64,000 bases of DNA from Planctomycetota bacterium (GTDB taxonomy: Bacteria > Planctomycetota > Phycisphaerae > UBA1845), in contig JAJRPG010000018.1 in assembly GCA_024280855.1 (NCBI GenBank), positions 1-64,000 on the forward strand. Reading direction: 5' to 3'. The notes under the pieces are model-generated. The model was given only the letters and a program-made list of their open reading frames with translations, was not told the origin of the DNA and did no database searches. Positions 16,132 through 24,773 of this stretch are shown here, piece by piece. The position numbers and the translations under genes are program-made. Numbering within the stretch: the stretch's first letter is position 1; each line of letters starts with the position of its first letter.

Positions 16132-16902
16132 ATGTTAGAGATTCGGAACTTACATGCTCACGTCGATGGGCACGAAATTCTTAAAGGGATAAACTTAACG
16201 GTAAACGCCGGCGAAGTTCATTCCATCATGGGGCCAAACGGCTCAGGTAAAAGCACGCTGGCCCAGGTGCTTGCCGGTCGAGACACTTATGAAGTGACTG
16301 AAGGCGAAATCATCTACAAAGGCCAAAACATTCTGGAATTATCGCCAGATGAGCGGGCCTGCGAAGGGATATTCCTCGCTTTTCAATATCCCGTAGAAAT
16401 CCCCGGTGTTACGACAAGTTATTTTCTTAGAGCCGCGGTAAACGCCATGCGCAAGCATCGAGGTGAAGAGGCATTAGATGCGATGGACTTCCTCAAAATC
16501 ATCAAGGAGAAAGCTAAGCTTGTTAAGTTAGATACGAAATTATTAAGCCGAGCGATTAACGAAGGTTTTTCCGGCGGCGAGAAAAAACGCAACGAGATAT
16601 TCCAGATGGCGGTTCTCGAACCTACGCTAGCTATTCTGGATGAAACGGATTCAGGCCTGGACATCGACGCTCTCAAAATAGTTGCGGAAGGCGTTAATAC
16701 GCTACGCAGTAAGGACCGAGCTACGATTATCGTCACACACTATCAGCGTCTTCTCGACTATATTGTGCCGGATTTTGTGCATGTGCTGGTCGATGGAAAA
16801 ATTGCTCACTCCGGTGGGAAAGAACTCGCGCTAGAGTTAGAAGCTAAAGGGTACGCTTGGATTTCAGACGATGTAAACAATGGCGCAGCTGTCGCGTCCT
16901 AG
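16132..16902 (+). CDS. sufC: SUF ATPase SufC
   Basis: 256 aa ABC-type ATPase. Walker A GPNGSGKST, Q-loop FQYPVEIPG, signature FSGGEKKRNE and Walker B LAILDETDSGLDID are all intact, with the ITHY-like VTHYQRLL switch. It binds SufB and SufD and powers conformational change in the scaffold. GGGAA lies just before the ATG. Confidence 0.97.
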   Translation: MLEIRNLHAHVDGHEILKGINLTVNAGEVHSIMGPNGSGKSTLAQVLAGRDTYEVTEGEIIYKGQNILELSPDERACEGIFLAFQYPVEIPGVTTSYFLRAAVNAMRKHRGEEALDAMDFLKIIKEKAKLVKLDTKLLSRAINEGFSGGEKKRNEIFQMAVLEPTLAILDETDSGLDIDALKIVAEGVNTLRSKDRATIIVTHYQRLLDYIVPDFVHVLVDGKIAHSGGKELALELEAKGYAWISDDVNNGAAVAS

Positions 16903-16919
16903 ATGGGTGAGATTTCGGC

Positions 16920-18260
16920 ATGAGCGTAGCTAATATGACAAAAAGCAAAGACACTTTCCTAACTCACTTTGAGCAATTGGAAAATCAGGGCAGTGGGGCG
17001 GCAGCTTGGTTGTTACCCACCCGTAAAGCTGCCTTCGCCCGCTTCGCTGAAGATGGCTTCCCCACGACCCGCGATGAGGACTGGCGATATACTAACGTCG
17101 CGCCGATAGCCGGTGGTTCATTCACGCGGGGGTGCGAAGTTGAATCCAAAGTCACCACTAAGCAGATAGAACCTTTTCTGTTTACCGACGACTGCATGTT
17201 GCTCGTATGTATCAATGGCCAATACATGAGCGAGCTTTCTCAGTTGGGAGAAATCCCCGAAGGCTTGGTCGTGTGCAATCTGAGCGAAGCGGCTCAATCT
17301 CACAGTGACATCGTCGAGGCACATTTAGCCAGAGTTGCATCCACTAAGCAAGCACCATTAGCTGCGCTAAACACAGCCATGATGGACGATGGCTTATTTG
17401 TTTACATTAAGAAGGGCGTCACCGTCACCAAGCCCATACACATTTTGTTTTTAACAGACGCCGACAATGGGGCGGTCTCAACGCATCCGCGAAATCTCAT
17501 CGTAGCTGAGGCCTCGAGTCAGGTGTCGGTTGTCGAAACTTACGGCACGCTAAGTGGTAAATCTCATTTCACCAATGCAGCTACGGAAATCATCGCTCTG
17601 GATAACGCCCACGTTTTTCATTACCGCCTGCAATGCGAAAGCGAGGACGCTTATCATGTGTCCACCATGCAGATTCACCAACATCGCGATAGTCAGGTTC
17701 ATGCGTTCGGCATGTCGCTGGGCAGCGCTTTAGTGCGAAATAACATAGCCACGGTACTCGACGGACCTGGAGGCCATTGCTCACTGGGCGGTTTATATCT
17801 TGTCGATGGCACGCAACATGTAGACAACTTTCTCACGGTTGACCACGCCAAACCTAATTGCACAAGCCGAGAGTTTTTCAAGGGCGTGTTGCAGGGCGAA
17901 GGCAAGGGTATATTCCGTGGGCGAATTATCGTGAGAAAAGACGCACAGAAAACCGACGCCGTACAAACCAATCGTAGCCTGCTTCTATCAGACAAAGCCA
18001 TGGTAGAAAGCAAGCCGCAATTGGAAATCCTGGCCGACGATGTAAAATGCACCCACGGGGCGACCATTGGCCAGATAAACGAAGATGAATTGTTTTATTT
18101 GCAAACCCGCGGCATCAACGAGCAAGCCGCTCGTAGCTTATTGGTCTTCGCGTTTGCCAGCGAATGTTTGTCAGATGTCCGAATTGAATCCCTACGAAAA
18201 CATCTCTCCAAGCGATTGTTGACGAGATTGCCACACGGCGAGTTGTTGGGTGATAGCTAA
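16920..18260 (+). CDS. sufD: Fe-S cluster assembly protein SufD
   Basis: 446 aa. N-terminal helical region (AAWLLPTRKAAFARFAEDGFP, TRDEDWRYTNV), central beta-helix, and C-terminal TNRSLLLSDKAMVESKPQLEI-type motif with HGATIGQINEDELFYLQTRGI. It is the paralogue and partner of SufB. The gene ends one base before the sufS ATG, so the two are tightly linked. Confidence 0.96.
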   Translation: MSVANMTKSKDTFLTHFEQLENQGSGAAAWLLPTRKAAFARFAEDGFPTTRDEDWRYTNVAPIAGGSFTRGCEVESKVTTKQIEPFLFTDDCMLLVCINGQYMSELSQLGEIPEGLVVCNLSEAAQSHSDIVEAHLARVASTKQAPLAALNTAMMDDGLFVYIKKGVTVTKPIHILFLTDADNGAVSTHPRNLIVAEASSQVSVVETYGTLSGKSHFTNAATEIIALDNAHVFHYRLQCESEDAYHVSTMQIHQHRDSQVHAFGMSLGSALVRNNIATVLDGPGGHCSLGGLYLVDGTQHVDNFLTVDHAKPNCTSREFFKGVLQGEGKGIFRGRIIVRKDAQKTDAVQTNRSLLLSDKAMVESKPQLEILADDVKCTHGATIGQINEDELFYLQTRGINEQAARSLLVFAFASECLSDVRIESLRKHLSKRLLTRLPHGELLGDS

Positions 18261-19532
18261 ATGGTCACAGCTGCGATGAAACAAGTTAAGATGAAAACTG
18301 CCAGCCCAGCCTCATCATTGGACCCTTATCGCATCAAGCAGGACTTCCCCGTCTTGCAGCAGCAGAGCAATGGGCGTCCGCTGGTTTATCTGGATAGCGC
18401 CAACACCTCGCAAAAGCCTCAATGCGTGATTGATGCGATTAACAAATTTTATGCTCACGACAACGCCAACATTCATCGCGGTGTATACGATTTAAGCATC
18501 CGTGCGACCAAGGCTTATGAAAACGCTCGAGGGACCATAGCTAAGTTTGTGGGCGCATCCCGACCGGAAGAAATCATTTTCGTTCGCGGTACAACCGAAG
18601 CTATCAATCTCGTCGCACAAACTTTCGTGCGAAATCGCGTTGGGCAGGGCGATGAAATTCTCGTCACAGCCATGGAGCATCACTCCAATATTGTCCCCTG
18701 GCAAATCGTCTGCCAGCAAACCGGAGCCGTGCTAAAAGTCGCTCCGATTAACGACGCCGGCGAAATCATCTTAGACGCTTATCGAGAAAAGCTCACTGCG
18801 AAAACTAAATTCGTAGCGATGACGCACGTCTCCAATGCTTTGGGAACCGTGAATCCCATAGCTAAGATGATTGAACTTGCTCATGAGAAAGACATTCCCG
18901 TTCTCGTAGACGGCGCACAAGCCGCACCACATATTCCCATAAACGTCTCAGAACTAGGCTGCGATTTTTACACCGTCTCAAGCCATAAGATGTTTGGCCC
19001 GACGGGAGTGGGGGCGCTATACGGGCGTTTGGATTTACTTAACGCCATGCCACCTTACCAAGGCGGCGGCGACATGATTCTTTCCGTCACCTTTGAACAT
19101 ACCACTTATAACGAAGTGCCCTATAAATTTGAAGCTGGTACGCCGCACATTGCCGGAGCCATCGGTTTCGCAGCCGCGGCTCAGTACATTTTAGATATAG
19201 GTTTCGACAAACTGATCGCTTACGAGCATGAACTTTTAGATTATGCAACTAAATCGTTAGCTACTATTCCTGAAGTCCGCATGATAGGCACAGCCGCCGA
19301 AAAAGTCTCTGTGCTATCATTCGTGCTTGACGGTGTTCACCCTCATGACGTGGGTACGATTTTAGATCAACAGGGCATCGCTATTAGAACAGGCCATCAC
19401 TGCGCTCAGCCCATCATGGACCGCTTCGACGTCCCCGCGACCATCCGAGCTTCCTTAGCTATCTACAATACCAAAGAAGATATAGATGCCTTAGCTGCGT
19501 CACTAAAAAATGTCATGGAGGTGTTTCGATAA
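18261..19532 (+). CDS. sufS: Cysteine desulfurase SufS
   Basis: 423 aa, class II PLP desulfurase. PLP-lysine Lys243 in SSHKMFGPTG, the catalytic Cys381 in RTGHHCAQP, and VDGAQAAPH for cofactor binding. The N-terminal 18 residues are an extension with several alternative Met starts (positions 1, 6, 11). It supplies sulfur for cluster assembly; the adjacent sufU and absence of sufE indicate the SufS-SufU pairing seen in Gram-positives. Confidence 0.96.
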   Translation: MVTAAMKQVKMKTASPASSLDPYRIKQDFPVLQQQSNGRPLVYLDSANTSQKPQCVIDAINKFYAHDNANIHRGVYDLSIRATKAYENARGTIAKFVGASRPEEIIFVRGTTEAINLVAQTFVRNRVGQGDEILVTAMEHHSNIVPWQIVCQQTGAVLKVAPINDAGEIILDAYREKLTAKTKFVAMTHVSNALGTVNPIAKMIELAHEKDIPVLVDGAQAAPHIPINVSELGCDFYTVSSHKMFGPTGVGALYGRLDLLNAMPPYQGGGDMILSVTFEHTTYNEVPYKFEAGTPHIAGAIGFAAAAQYILDIGFDKLIAYEHELLDYATKSLATIPEVRMIGTAAEKVSVLSFVLDGVHPHDVGTILDQQGIAIRTGHHCAQPIMDRFDVPATIRASLAIYNTKEDIDALAASLKNVMEVFR

Positions 19533-19984
19533 TGGACGACCTTCAAGACCTCTACCAACAGCTAATCCTCGACCACAACAAGTCGCCGAGAAACCTTGGC
19601 AAGCTTGAAGATTACAATCGACAAGCCCAGGGCTATAACCCACTTTGCGGTGACAAGCTTCAGGTTTTCTTGCACGTTGAGGATGGCATCGTAAAAGATA
19701 TTTCGTTCGAAGGTTCAGGCTGCGCGATCTCGACAGCCTCAGCCTCGCTCATGACCCAATCCGTGAAGGGCAAAACCGTTGAACAGGCTCGCGCTACGTT
19801 TGAATCATTCCATCAAATGTTAACCGAAGACAGCGACAACGAATCAGATGAATCTGCGTTAGGCAAGCTTGTCGTGTTTTCCGGTGTATGCAAATATCCC
19901 GCACGAGTAAAATGTGCGACACTAGCCTGGCACACCGTCAACGCAGCATTGAGCGACTCCGTTAAGCCTGTATCCACGGAGTGA
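19532..19984 (+). CDS. sufU: SufU zinc-dependent sulfurtransferase
   Basis: 150 aa. Starts inside the sufS stop (TAATG). IscU-like fold with Cys39, Asp41 (NPLCGDK), Cys64 (GSGCAIS) and Cys128 (RVKCATL), matching the zinc ligands and sulfur acceptor of Bacillus SufU; the insert around residues 95-115 also marks SufU rather than IscU. It accepts persulfide from SufS and passes it to the SufBCD scaffold. Confidence 0.95.
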   Translation: MDDLQDLYQQLILDHNKSPRNLGKLEDYNRQAQGYNPLCGDKLQVFLHVEDGIVKDISFEGSGCAISTASASLMTQSVKGKTVEQARATFESFHQMLTEDSDNESDESALGKLVVFSGVCKYPARVKCATLAWHTVNAALSDSVKPVSTE

Positions 19985-20023
19985 AAGCTGTCATTAGCCT
20001 GATTAAGAAAGAGACCATCGTTC

Positions 20024-20416
20024 ATGCCAGATAACACCACAACTAGCGACTCAGTCATGCCCGATGAAAACGCGGTCATCGAAGCTATCAAGCAGGTTTT
20101 CGATCCAGAAATTCCCGTCAACCTTTACGATCTAGGCCTTATTTACAGTATCAAAATCAACGACGACAGTATCATAGATATCGAAATGACTTTAACCACA
20201 CCCAATTGCCCAGTCGCGGAACTCTTACCCACGCAGGTAGCCAGCAAGGTCAAAGAACTGCCCGGCGTCGAAAATGTACGCATCAAGTTAGTATGGGAAC
20301 CAGCCTGGACCCAGGACCGCATGTCTGAAGACGCCCAACTAATTCTAGACATGCAGGGGGGTGTTATGCCCAAGCCGCAACAGTTCTTCAACATCAGCAC
20401 GCCTCATAAAAAATGA
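20024..20416 (+). CDS. sufT: SufT/MIP18-family (DUF59) iron-sulfur maturation factor
   Basis: 130 aa. DUF59 core: VFDPEIPVNLYDLGLIYSI, LTTPNCPVAELL, ELPGVENVRIKLVWEPAW and the end of a SufT-type protein. SufT helps mature Fe-S proteins under high demand. It closes the SUF core; its TGA overlaps the ATG of the glycosyltransferase gene (ATGA at 20413). Confidence 0.93.
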   Translation: MPDNTTTSDSVMPDENAVIEAIKQVFDPEIPVNLYDLGLIYSIKINDDSIIDIEMTLTTPNCPVAELLPTQVASKVKELPGVENVRIKLVWEPAWTQDRMSEDAQLILDMQGGVMPKPQQFFNISTPHKK

Positions 20417-21582
20417 GTACGACAAACTCGCAACTTCGCGTCGCCGTACTCGAGCCATATTACGGCGGATCACACGCCGCTTTTGTAGACACGTTTATTC
20501 AACATTCACGACATGATTGTTTTCTAGCTACGCTTCCCGCGCGTAAATGGAAATGGCGTATGCGAGGCTCAGCTATGTGGTTTGCGATGCAGGAAAATGA
20601 TTGGCTGCAAGGCGGGGGGGGGAGGTCTATCGATGTCATCCTTTGCAACGATATGCTAAGCGTCGCTGACCTTCGTTCACTATTGCCATCCCATATGCGT
20701 AACGTCCCTATCGTCTGTTATTTTCACGAAAATCAGTTGACTTATCCGCTTTCAGATGACGACATGCGCGACTATCAATATGGCATGACCAACATTACTT
20801 CGTGCCTCGCTGCTGACAGTGTTTGGTTTAATTCTCAGGCTCATCAGCAATCTTTTTTATCAGCCGCTAACACCCTGCTGAAAAAAATGCCTGACCATGT
20901 GCCAACTGAAATCGTTTCGCAAATAGAAAATAAATCTCAGGTAGTTTACCCAGCCGTTGATATAAGTATTAAGGAAAAGGGCGATAACCAAGTTCCAAAA
21001 CTAGGCCCCATCACCGTGCTTTGGTGTCATCGTTGGGAATACGACAAGAACCCCCAACCATTCTTCGACGCATTAAGGCTAGCCGACGAAATGTCCCTGG
21101 ACTTTGACATCGTAGCTGTCGGTGAACAGTTTAGGACCGCCCCGCCGGAATTTGCCAAATTTTTCGACGACTTAAAACATCGCGTCCGCCACGCTGGTTT
21201 CGTACCGTCTCGAAATGACTATCTAACCCTGGTATCCAGCTGCGATATTGTAGTCAGCACAGCCAGCCAAGAAAATTTCGGCATAGCTGTAGTCGAAGCC
21301 ATGATGCTAGGGTGTCAGCCATTGTTTCCCAACCGCCTGTCATATCCCGAATTGCTACCTTCGGATTTCCGCGATGAATGCCTTTATGGCTCTGACTCCG
21401 AATTTACTAAACGGCTAATTTCAATCATTCAGGGAGCCAATAGTTTTTCAGCCGAACGAAGACAACAGTTATCCAACCAGATAGCCAACAGCTTTTCCGC
21501 CAAGCATCAAGTGCCAAGAATGGATGACCAACTACAGAAAGTAGTTAGCGATAAAACGTGCAGACCAGAGCATCTGACGTAG
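20413..21582 (+). CDS. DUF3524/GTDC1-like glycosyltransferase (tRNA-queuosine mannosyltransferase family)
   Basis: 389 aa. The N-terminal signature VAVLEPYYGGSHAAFVD, LPARKWKWRMRGSA and YFHENQLTYPL is that of DUF3524, the family of human GTDC1, now known as the enzyme that mannosylates queuosine in tRNA-Asp. A GT4-type C-terminal half follows with VLWCHRWEYDKNP, and STASQENFGIAVVEAM for the nucleotide-sugar site. Whether the bacterial protein modifies tRNA is inferred from family only. Coupled by ATGA to sufT, it appears to be the last gene of the SUF transcript. Confidence 0.88.
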   Translation: MSTTNSQLRVAVLEPYYGGSHAAFVDTFIQHSRHDCFLATLPARKWKWRMRGSAMWFAMQENDWLQGGGGRSIDVILCNDMLSVADLRSLLPSHMRNVPIVCYFHENQLTYPLSDDDMRDYQYGMTNITSCLAADSVWFNSQAHQQSFLSAANTLLKKMPDHVPTEIVSQIENKSQVVYPAVDISIKEKGDNQVPKLGPITVLWCHRWEYDKNPQPFFDALRLADEMSLDFDIVAVGEQFRTAPPEFAKFFDDLKHRVRHAGFVPSRNDYLTLVSSCDIVVSTASQENFGIAVVEAMMLGCQPLFPNRLSYPELLPSDFRDECLYGSDSEFTKRLISIIQGANSFSAERRQQLSNQIANSFSAKHQVPRMDDQLQKVVSDKTCRPEHLT

Positions 21583-21970
21583 CTCGTGCAAAATATATAT
21601 AAAGTCTCAGCCCAACCGGCAGGCCGTCAGCCAGCAGATATCGGAATTTCCATCAAGAGCCATTGCTCGCGGCTCGTATCGAGATATGCACCAATCCCCA
21701 TATGAAAAATCTGTATGTGTTGATCATTGTAAACCCTCATTATCGGCCCCTACCCGCATAGTCCGATAATGAATGTTATGTTGCATTGGGCTAGCAGGGC
21801 GATAACAGACATCGTCCGATAGGGATAGCCTTAGAAAGGCCTATGGGTCTATTTTCATTAGAATGATCGCCATCGAAGATGCAGGTGTGAACATCCTCGC
21901 CTTGTTTAACTCGGCATGGGATGCCCTCAGGCTTGCGCCGTGCGGCTCTGATGATATTCCAATGTCCGAA
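21583..21970. other. Gene-free stretch between convergent genes, with two inverted repeats
   Basis: No convincing open frame. TCATTATCGG (21737-21746) and CCGATAATGA (21763-21772) are perfect 10-bp arms with a 16-nt loop. Further on, ATAGCCTT and AAGGCCTAT pair around 21825-21844, followed by a short T-rich stretch. They lie where the SUF transcript should end and may form its terminator; neither has a classical long U-tract. Confidence 0.5.
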
Positions 21971-22309
21971 CTACGGCCTGCGTCCGCGGGACGAACGCCC
22001 CGATGGCCGAGTCTTGCTTTTCGAGTTTTTGTTTTGCTTGAGCTCGGCTAGGTCTATACCAGCACTTAGCTCGATTCGGTTGCCAACGAAGCGGTAGACG
22101 CCAATACGATCAGATGATGTATCGGTGATATATACATACTCTTCATTATTTGTAGAGCCGACGCCCACGGTGACGACGTACTTGCCAGCTTTAGCTGCCA
22201 TGCCTGCACCATAAGCGGGAGACGGCATCACATTCACAACAAGTAGCCCAACAAGTAAAATGACACTCGTTGTGGAAAGGACCGCAATCGTTATATCTTT
22301 AGAATTCAT
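21971..22309 (-). CDS. Small membrane-anchored envelope protein, paralogue A (112 aa)
   Basis: Unknown family. GAGGAAGGAA before the ATG gives a good ribosome site. Residues 8-30 are a signal anchor (IAVLSTTSVILLVGLLVVNVM). The outside part carries GKYVVTVGVG and YVYITDTSSDRIGVYRF, like one blade of a beta-propeller, and the C-terminus is basic (KSKTRPSGRSSRGRRP). It aligns with the next gene upstream over the YxxDxxSDxxxVY motif and the final DLA. Last of a three-gene minus-strand cluster. Confidence 0.75.
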   Translation of the reverse strand: MNSKDITIAVLSTTSVILLVGLLVVNVMPSPAYGAGMAAKAGKYVVTVGVGSTNNEEYVYITDTSSDRIGVYRFVGNRIELSAGIDLAELKQNKNSKSKTRPSGRSSRGRRP

Positions 22310-22353
22310 ATCAGATATTCCTTCCTCGGGAAGCTGTCTTCCTCAAGTTTGGT

Positions 22354-22650
22354 TTACTTTCCAGAAAAATCCTTGGCTAAGTCTCTCGTACCCAGATGCT
22401 TATAATCTCCATTTTGAATATTGATGGGTGCGAATACAAATAGTTGATCGCTAGCTTGGTCTACGACATAGACCACATCAAAAGATTGACCGGATGGCTT
22501 AGCCGCTACAACAGCCATGTTCCCCGCTCTGCCGCCCGCTATAGCCATCGCACGCGGTAAGGTCATCGTGCCAGTCTGCACGAGCAGTAACAACAACATA
22601 GCCAAATTCAAGCCAATCAAGCCGACAATGACAGCTTTCTTATTGAGCAT
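22354..22650 (-). CDS. Small membrane-anchored envelope protein, paralogue B (98 aa)
   Basis: 98 aa from ATG 22650, which has GGAGG 7 nt upstream; the frame is open 18 codons further but without a ribosome site. N-terminal anchor AVIVGLIGLNLAMLLLLLV, then AGNMAVVAAKPSG and VVYVVDQASDQLFVFAP, matching the blade-like motif of the gene at 21971. It ends GTRDLAKDFSGK. The pair look like tandem duplicates that have diverged. Function unknown; an exported, membrane-tethered interaction module is likely. Confidence 0.78.
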   Translation of the reverse strand: MLNKKAVIVGLIGLNLAMLLLLLVQTGTMTLPRAMAIAGGRAGNMAVVAAKPSGQSFDVVYVVDQASDQLFVFAPINIQNGDYKHLGTRDLAKDFSGK

Positions 22651-22716
22651 AGAAAAACCTCCCTTTTCTCGAAATGTAGCTAGACTGATAAGTCTCGCTA
22701 GCAATCTAAGGTTACT

Positions 22717-22899
22717 TTAAGTCATGTGGGTTCGTTTGGGATTAATAACCGCTGGCAAGCCCGTGGCAATGATAAGCCCCAAGGCAATGACCATCGTCAA
22801 AGCGCCGCCTTCTTCATCGGCAAGGGCCGCAGGCGTTTGTGCCATAGCCACAGACGCAGCCATGTGCAACGTAAGCAAAACAAATAAAGTGCGTATCAT
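22717..22899 (-). CDS. Small secreted or membrane protein, 60 aa
   Basis: GAGGA lies 7 nt before the ATG. A signal peptide (MIRTLFVLLTLHMAASVAMA) is followed by a short acidic linker and one transmembrane helix (LTMVIALGLIIATGLPAVI). No known family. It is the first gene of the small-protein cluster and may share a transcript with the two paralogues downstream. Confidence 0.7.
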   Translation of the reverse strand: MIRTLFVLLTLHMAASVAMAQTPAALADEEGGALTMVIALGLIIATGLPAVINPKRTHMT

Positions 22900-23076
22900 G
22901 AAAAGTCCTCGCTAACGGTATAAAATCCCCGCTTGTCCCACACCATCTATTGTAGTTAGCTCTAATTGTAAGGTAAAGAGCGCCAAGCCAAATGTGCTGT
23001 AGCGGCTTGAAAACTACCGATGTCGCCCTGGCATTGATTAGGCATGGATAATCTGGTGCTACCCATGCCACTTAAC

Positions 23077-23583
23077 TCAAGCTTCATGTAGTGGTTTAAT
23101 CATTTTACGAAAATCCCGCGTAGGCATAGACACCGTCCCCCAGCTTGAAGACCTCGCGCGGGCATGTTTGGCGTATTGTTGTGCCGAAATCCAGGCAAAG
23201 GCGTAATATCTCGATTTGAAAAAATGGCTGTCTAATCCTGCGGCTTCACATGCCGAGCCTACCAACCAATAGGCAAATACGAATCCAGGCTCAAAGCCAT
23301 CTCCAAAAACCTGATTCCATTGATGCAGGCCATCCAAGTCAAGCTCAGTCACCCAATTTTCCCAATACCGTTTTCCGCTCACGCCTTCGTAGGGAAATTT
23401 TCGACCTTTGACGTCAGCGAGCCAGGCTATTTTACCAGGTCGATAGACTAAAAAATCAAACGATTTAACTCGGGCGCCAGAAAAGATAGCCTTCTTTTGC
23501 TCATCAACAGGAATATAAGGCCAGCCACGAGACCGGACGTAGTCTTCAAAAGCTGCCTCATAATGATTATGTCGCTGAGCCAT
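23077..23583 (-). CDS. HYExAFE family protein (nuclease-like)
   Basis: 168 aa. The N-terminal NHYEAAFEDYVRSRG carries the HYExAFE motif that names this family, found mostly in planctomycetes. The following KSFDFLVYRP...WLADVKGRKF has the D-(x)n-DVKG spacing of a PD-(D/E)xK nuclease core, with the HYE glutamate as a further acidic residue. Target unknown. No toxin, methylase or repair gene is adjacent. The family name is recognised; nuclease activity is inference. Confidence 0.82.
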   Translation of the reverse strand: MAQRHNHYEAAFEDYVRSRGWPYIPVDEQKKAIFSGARVKSFDFLVYRPGKIAWLADVKGRKFPYEGVSGKRYWENWVTELDLDGLHQWNQVFGDGFEPGFVFAYWLVGSACEAAGLDSHFFKSRYYAFAWISAQQYAKHARARSSSWGTVSMPTRDFRKMIKPLHEA

Positions 23584-23598
23584 GATGTATTCAAGCGA

Positions 23599-24030
23599 TT
23601 ACGCAGATAACTGAACAAGTTGAGACTTTTTCTTACCCTTAGCCTTGGATTTTCGCACAGGCGGGTCAGCGTCTAGAGGGAGTTTCTTCCCCGTCTTATT
23701 TGTATAAAACGTTTCGACCTGACTCGCATGCGTAAAATAATGGTCATACCCGCTACTACCGCCGCTATAATCACAATCTTTCGCTTCGTATTCTCGGCAA
23801 AGCTCGGGCCTGCTATCATAAACTTGGCAGAGATTATCTGCCCCAAGGCTTTTGCACCGGGTTGCATATTGAATATACCAGTCGCCCTCTTCGACAAAAA
23901 TGGTGACGCCTTCGTGCATCAGATACCATCTCATGTCGTCATAGTCCCGACGTGTGGTGGGTTTATCAATGGGTAACGCCAGATATCGGCAACAGGCCGC
24001 AGCGCAATGTTCACAGAGGATTGATCCCAT
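23599..24030 (-). CDS. YkgJ-family cysteine-cluster protein (CxxCxxC metal-binding)
   Basis: 143 aa from ATG 24030; a TTG at 24066 extends the frame but has no better ribosome site. Cysteine pattern CEHCAAACCRY, then RCKSLGADNLCQVYDSRPELCREYEAKDC: eight or so cysteines with the GxxxLCxxYxxRPxxCR motif of YkgJ (UPF0153). These small proteins are thought to bind zinc or an iron-sulfur cluster. The C-terminus is Lys-rich. Lies 15 nt from the HYExAFE gene downstream. Confidence 0.85.
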   Translation of the reverse strand: MGSILCEHCAAACCRYLALPIDKPTTRRDYDDMRWYLMHEGVTIFVEEGDWYIQYATRCKSLGADNLCQVYDSRPELCREYEAKDCDYSGGSSGYDHYFTHASQVETFYTNKTGKKLPLDADPPVRKSKAKGKKKSQLVQLSA

Positions 24031-24142
24031 GTCCAAATTTCTTTCAAAATAAGTAATACTTGCCAATTATTCTCGCTGCATCAATTATAATAGCCAGTAT
24101 GAGTCGTCGCAATCAGGCTATCTGACAACGAGCAAGGAACTT

Positions 24143-24766
24143 ATGAGAATTATCGCAGGGCAATGGCGTTCAAGAAAAATACTTTGGCCAGAAATGGCAA
24201 CCACCAGGCCCATGCCAGACCGCATCCGCCAGGCGGTCTTTGATCGACTGGGCGTATACTACGAGCAGCCTGGCTCGCTACCGCCCCTGCGCGTTGCGGA
24301 CGTTTTCGCGGGCAGCGGCTCGATGGGACTCGAAGCTCTTTCCAGAGGCGTTGCAAGTTGCTGTTTCTTTGAAACCGAAAGAGATGTCATAAGCATATTG
24401 CAGCAAAACATCGACACGCTAAAAGCGTCCTCAGTGTCGAGCGTCGAGCGCAGAGATGCGTGGTCAGCCGTCTTAGCCCGCAGCGCTATGACGCCTTTTG
24501 ATTTATTCTTCTTTGACCCCCCCTATGCCCAGTCGCAGGATTTGTCACCCGCAGGCCAGGTCGGCGCTTGTTTGCAGGCGATACCACCACATCCCACAAA
24601 CAATCAACTTATGGTGTTGCACGTCAAGAAAGGAACCGCAATCGAGTCCTTTGAACCGTGGAAAATTTACGACCAAAGAAACTACGGCACCCATGTTATG
24701 CTCATGTTAGAACGTGAAAAAGTAGTAAGCCAAAGTAACGAAGCAAGCCGTGACAACGGAGAGTGA
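24143..24766 (+). CDS. rsmD: 16S rRNA (guanine966-N2)-methyltransferase RsmD
   Basis: 207 aa. MRIIAGQWRSRKI, RPMPDRIRQAVFDRLG, ADVFAGSGSMGLEALSRG (SAM-binding) and FFFDPPYAQ (catalytic DPPY) are the RsmD signature in order. AAGGA precedes the ATG. The end overlaps slightly with the region just before cca, so the two are probably co-transcribed. Confidence 0.95.
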   Translation: MRIIAGQWRSRKILWPEMATTRPMPDRIRQAVFDRLGVYYEQPGSLPPLRVADVFAGSGSMGLEALSRGVASCCFFETERDVISILQQNIDTLKASSVSSVERRDAWSAVLARSAMTPFDLFFFDPPYAQSQDLSPAGQVGACLQAIPPHPTNNQLMVLHVKKGTAIESFEPWKIYDQRNYGTHVMLMLEREKVVSQSNEASRDNGE

Positions 24767-24773
24767 TTGTAGT

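Noticed and set aside
21863-22051. 62-aa plus-strand frame in the gap after the glycosyltransferase
   Set aside because: It overlaps the small envelope gene on the other strand and shows no ribosome site or family.
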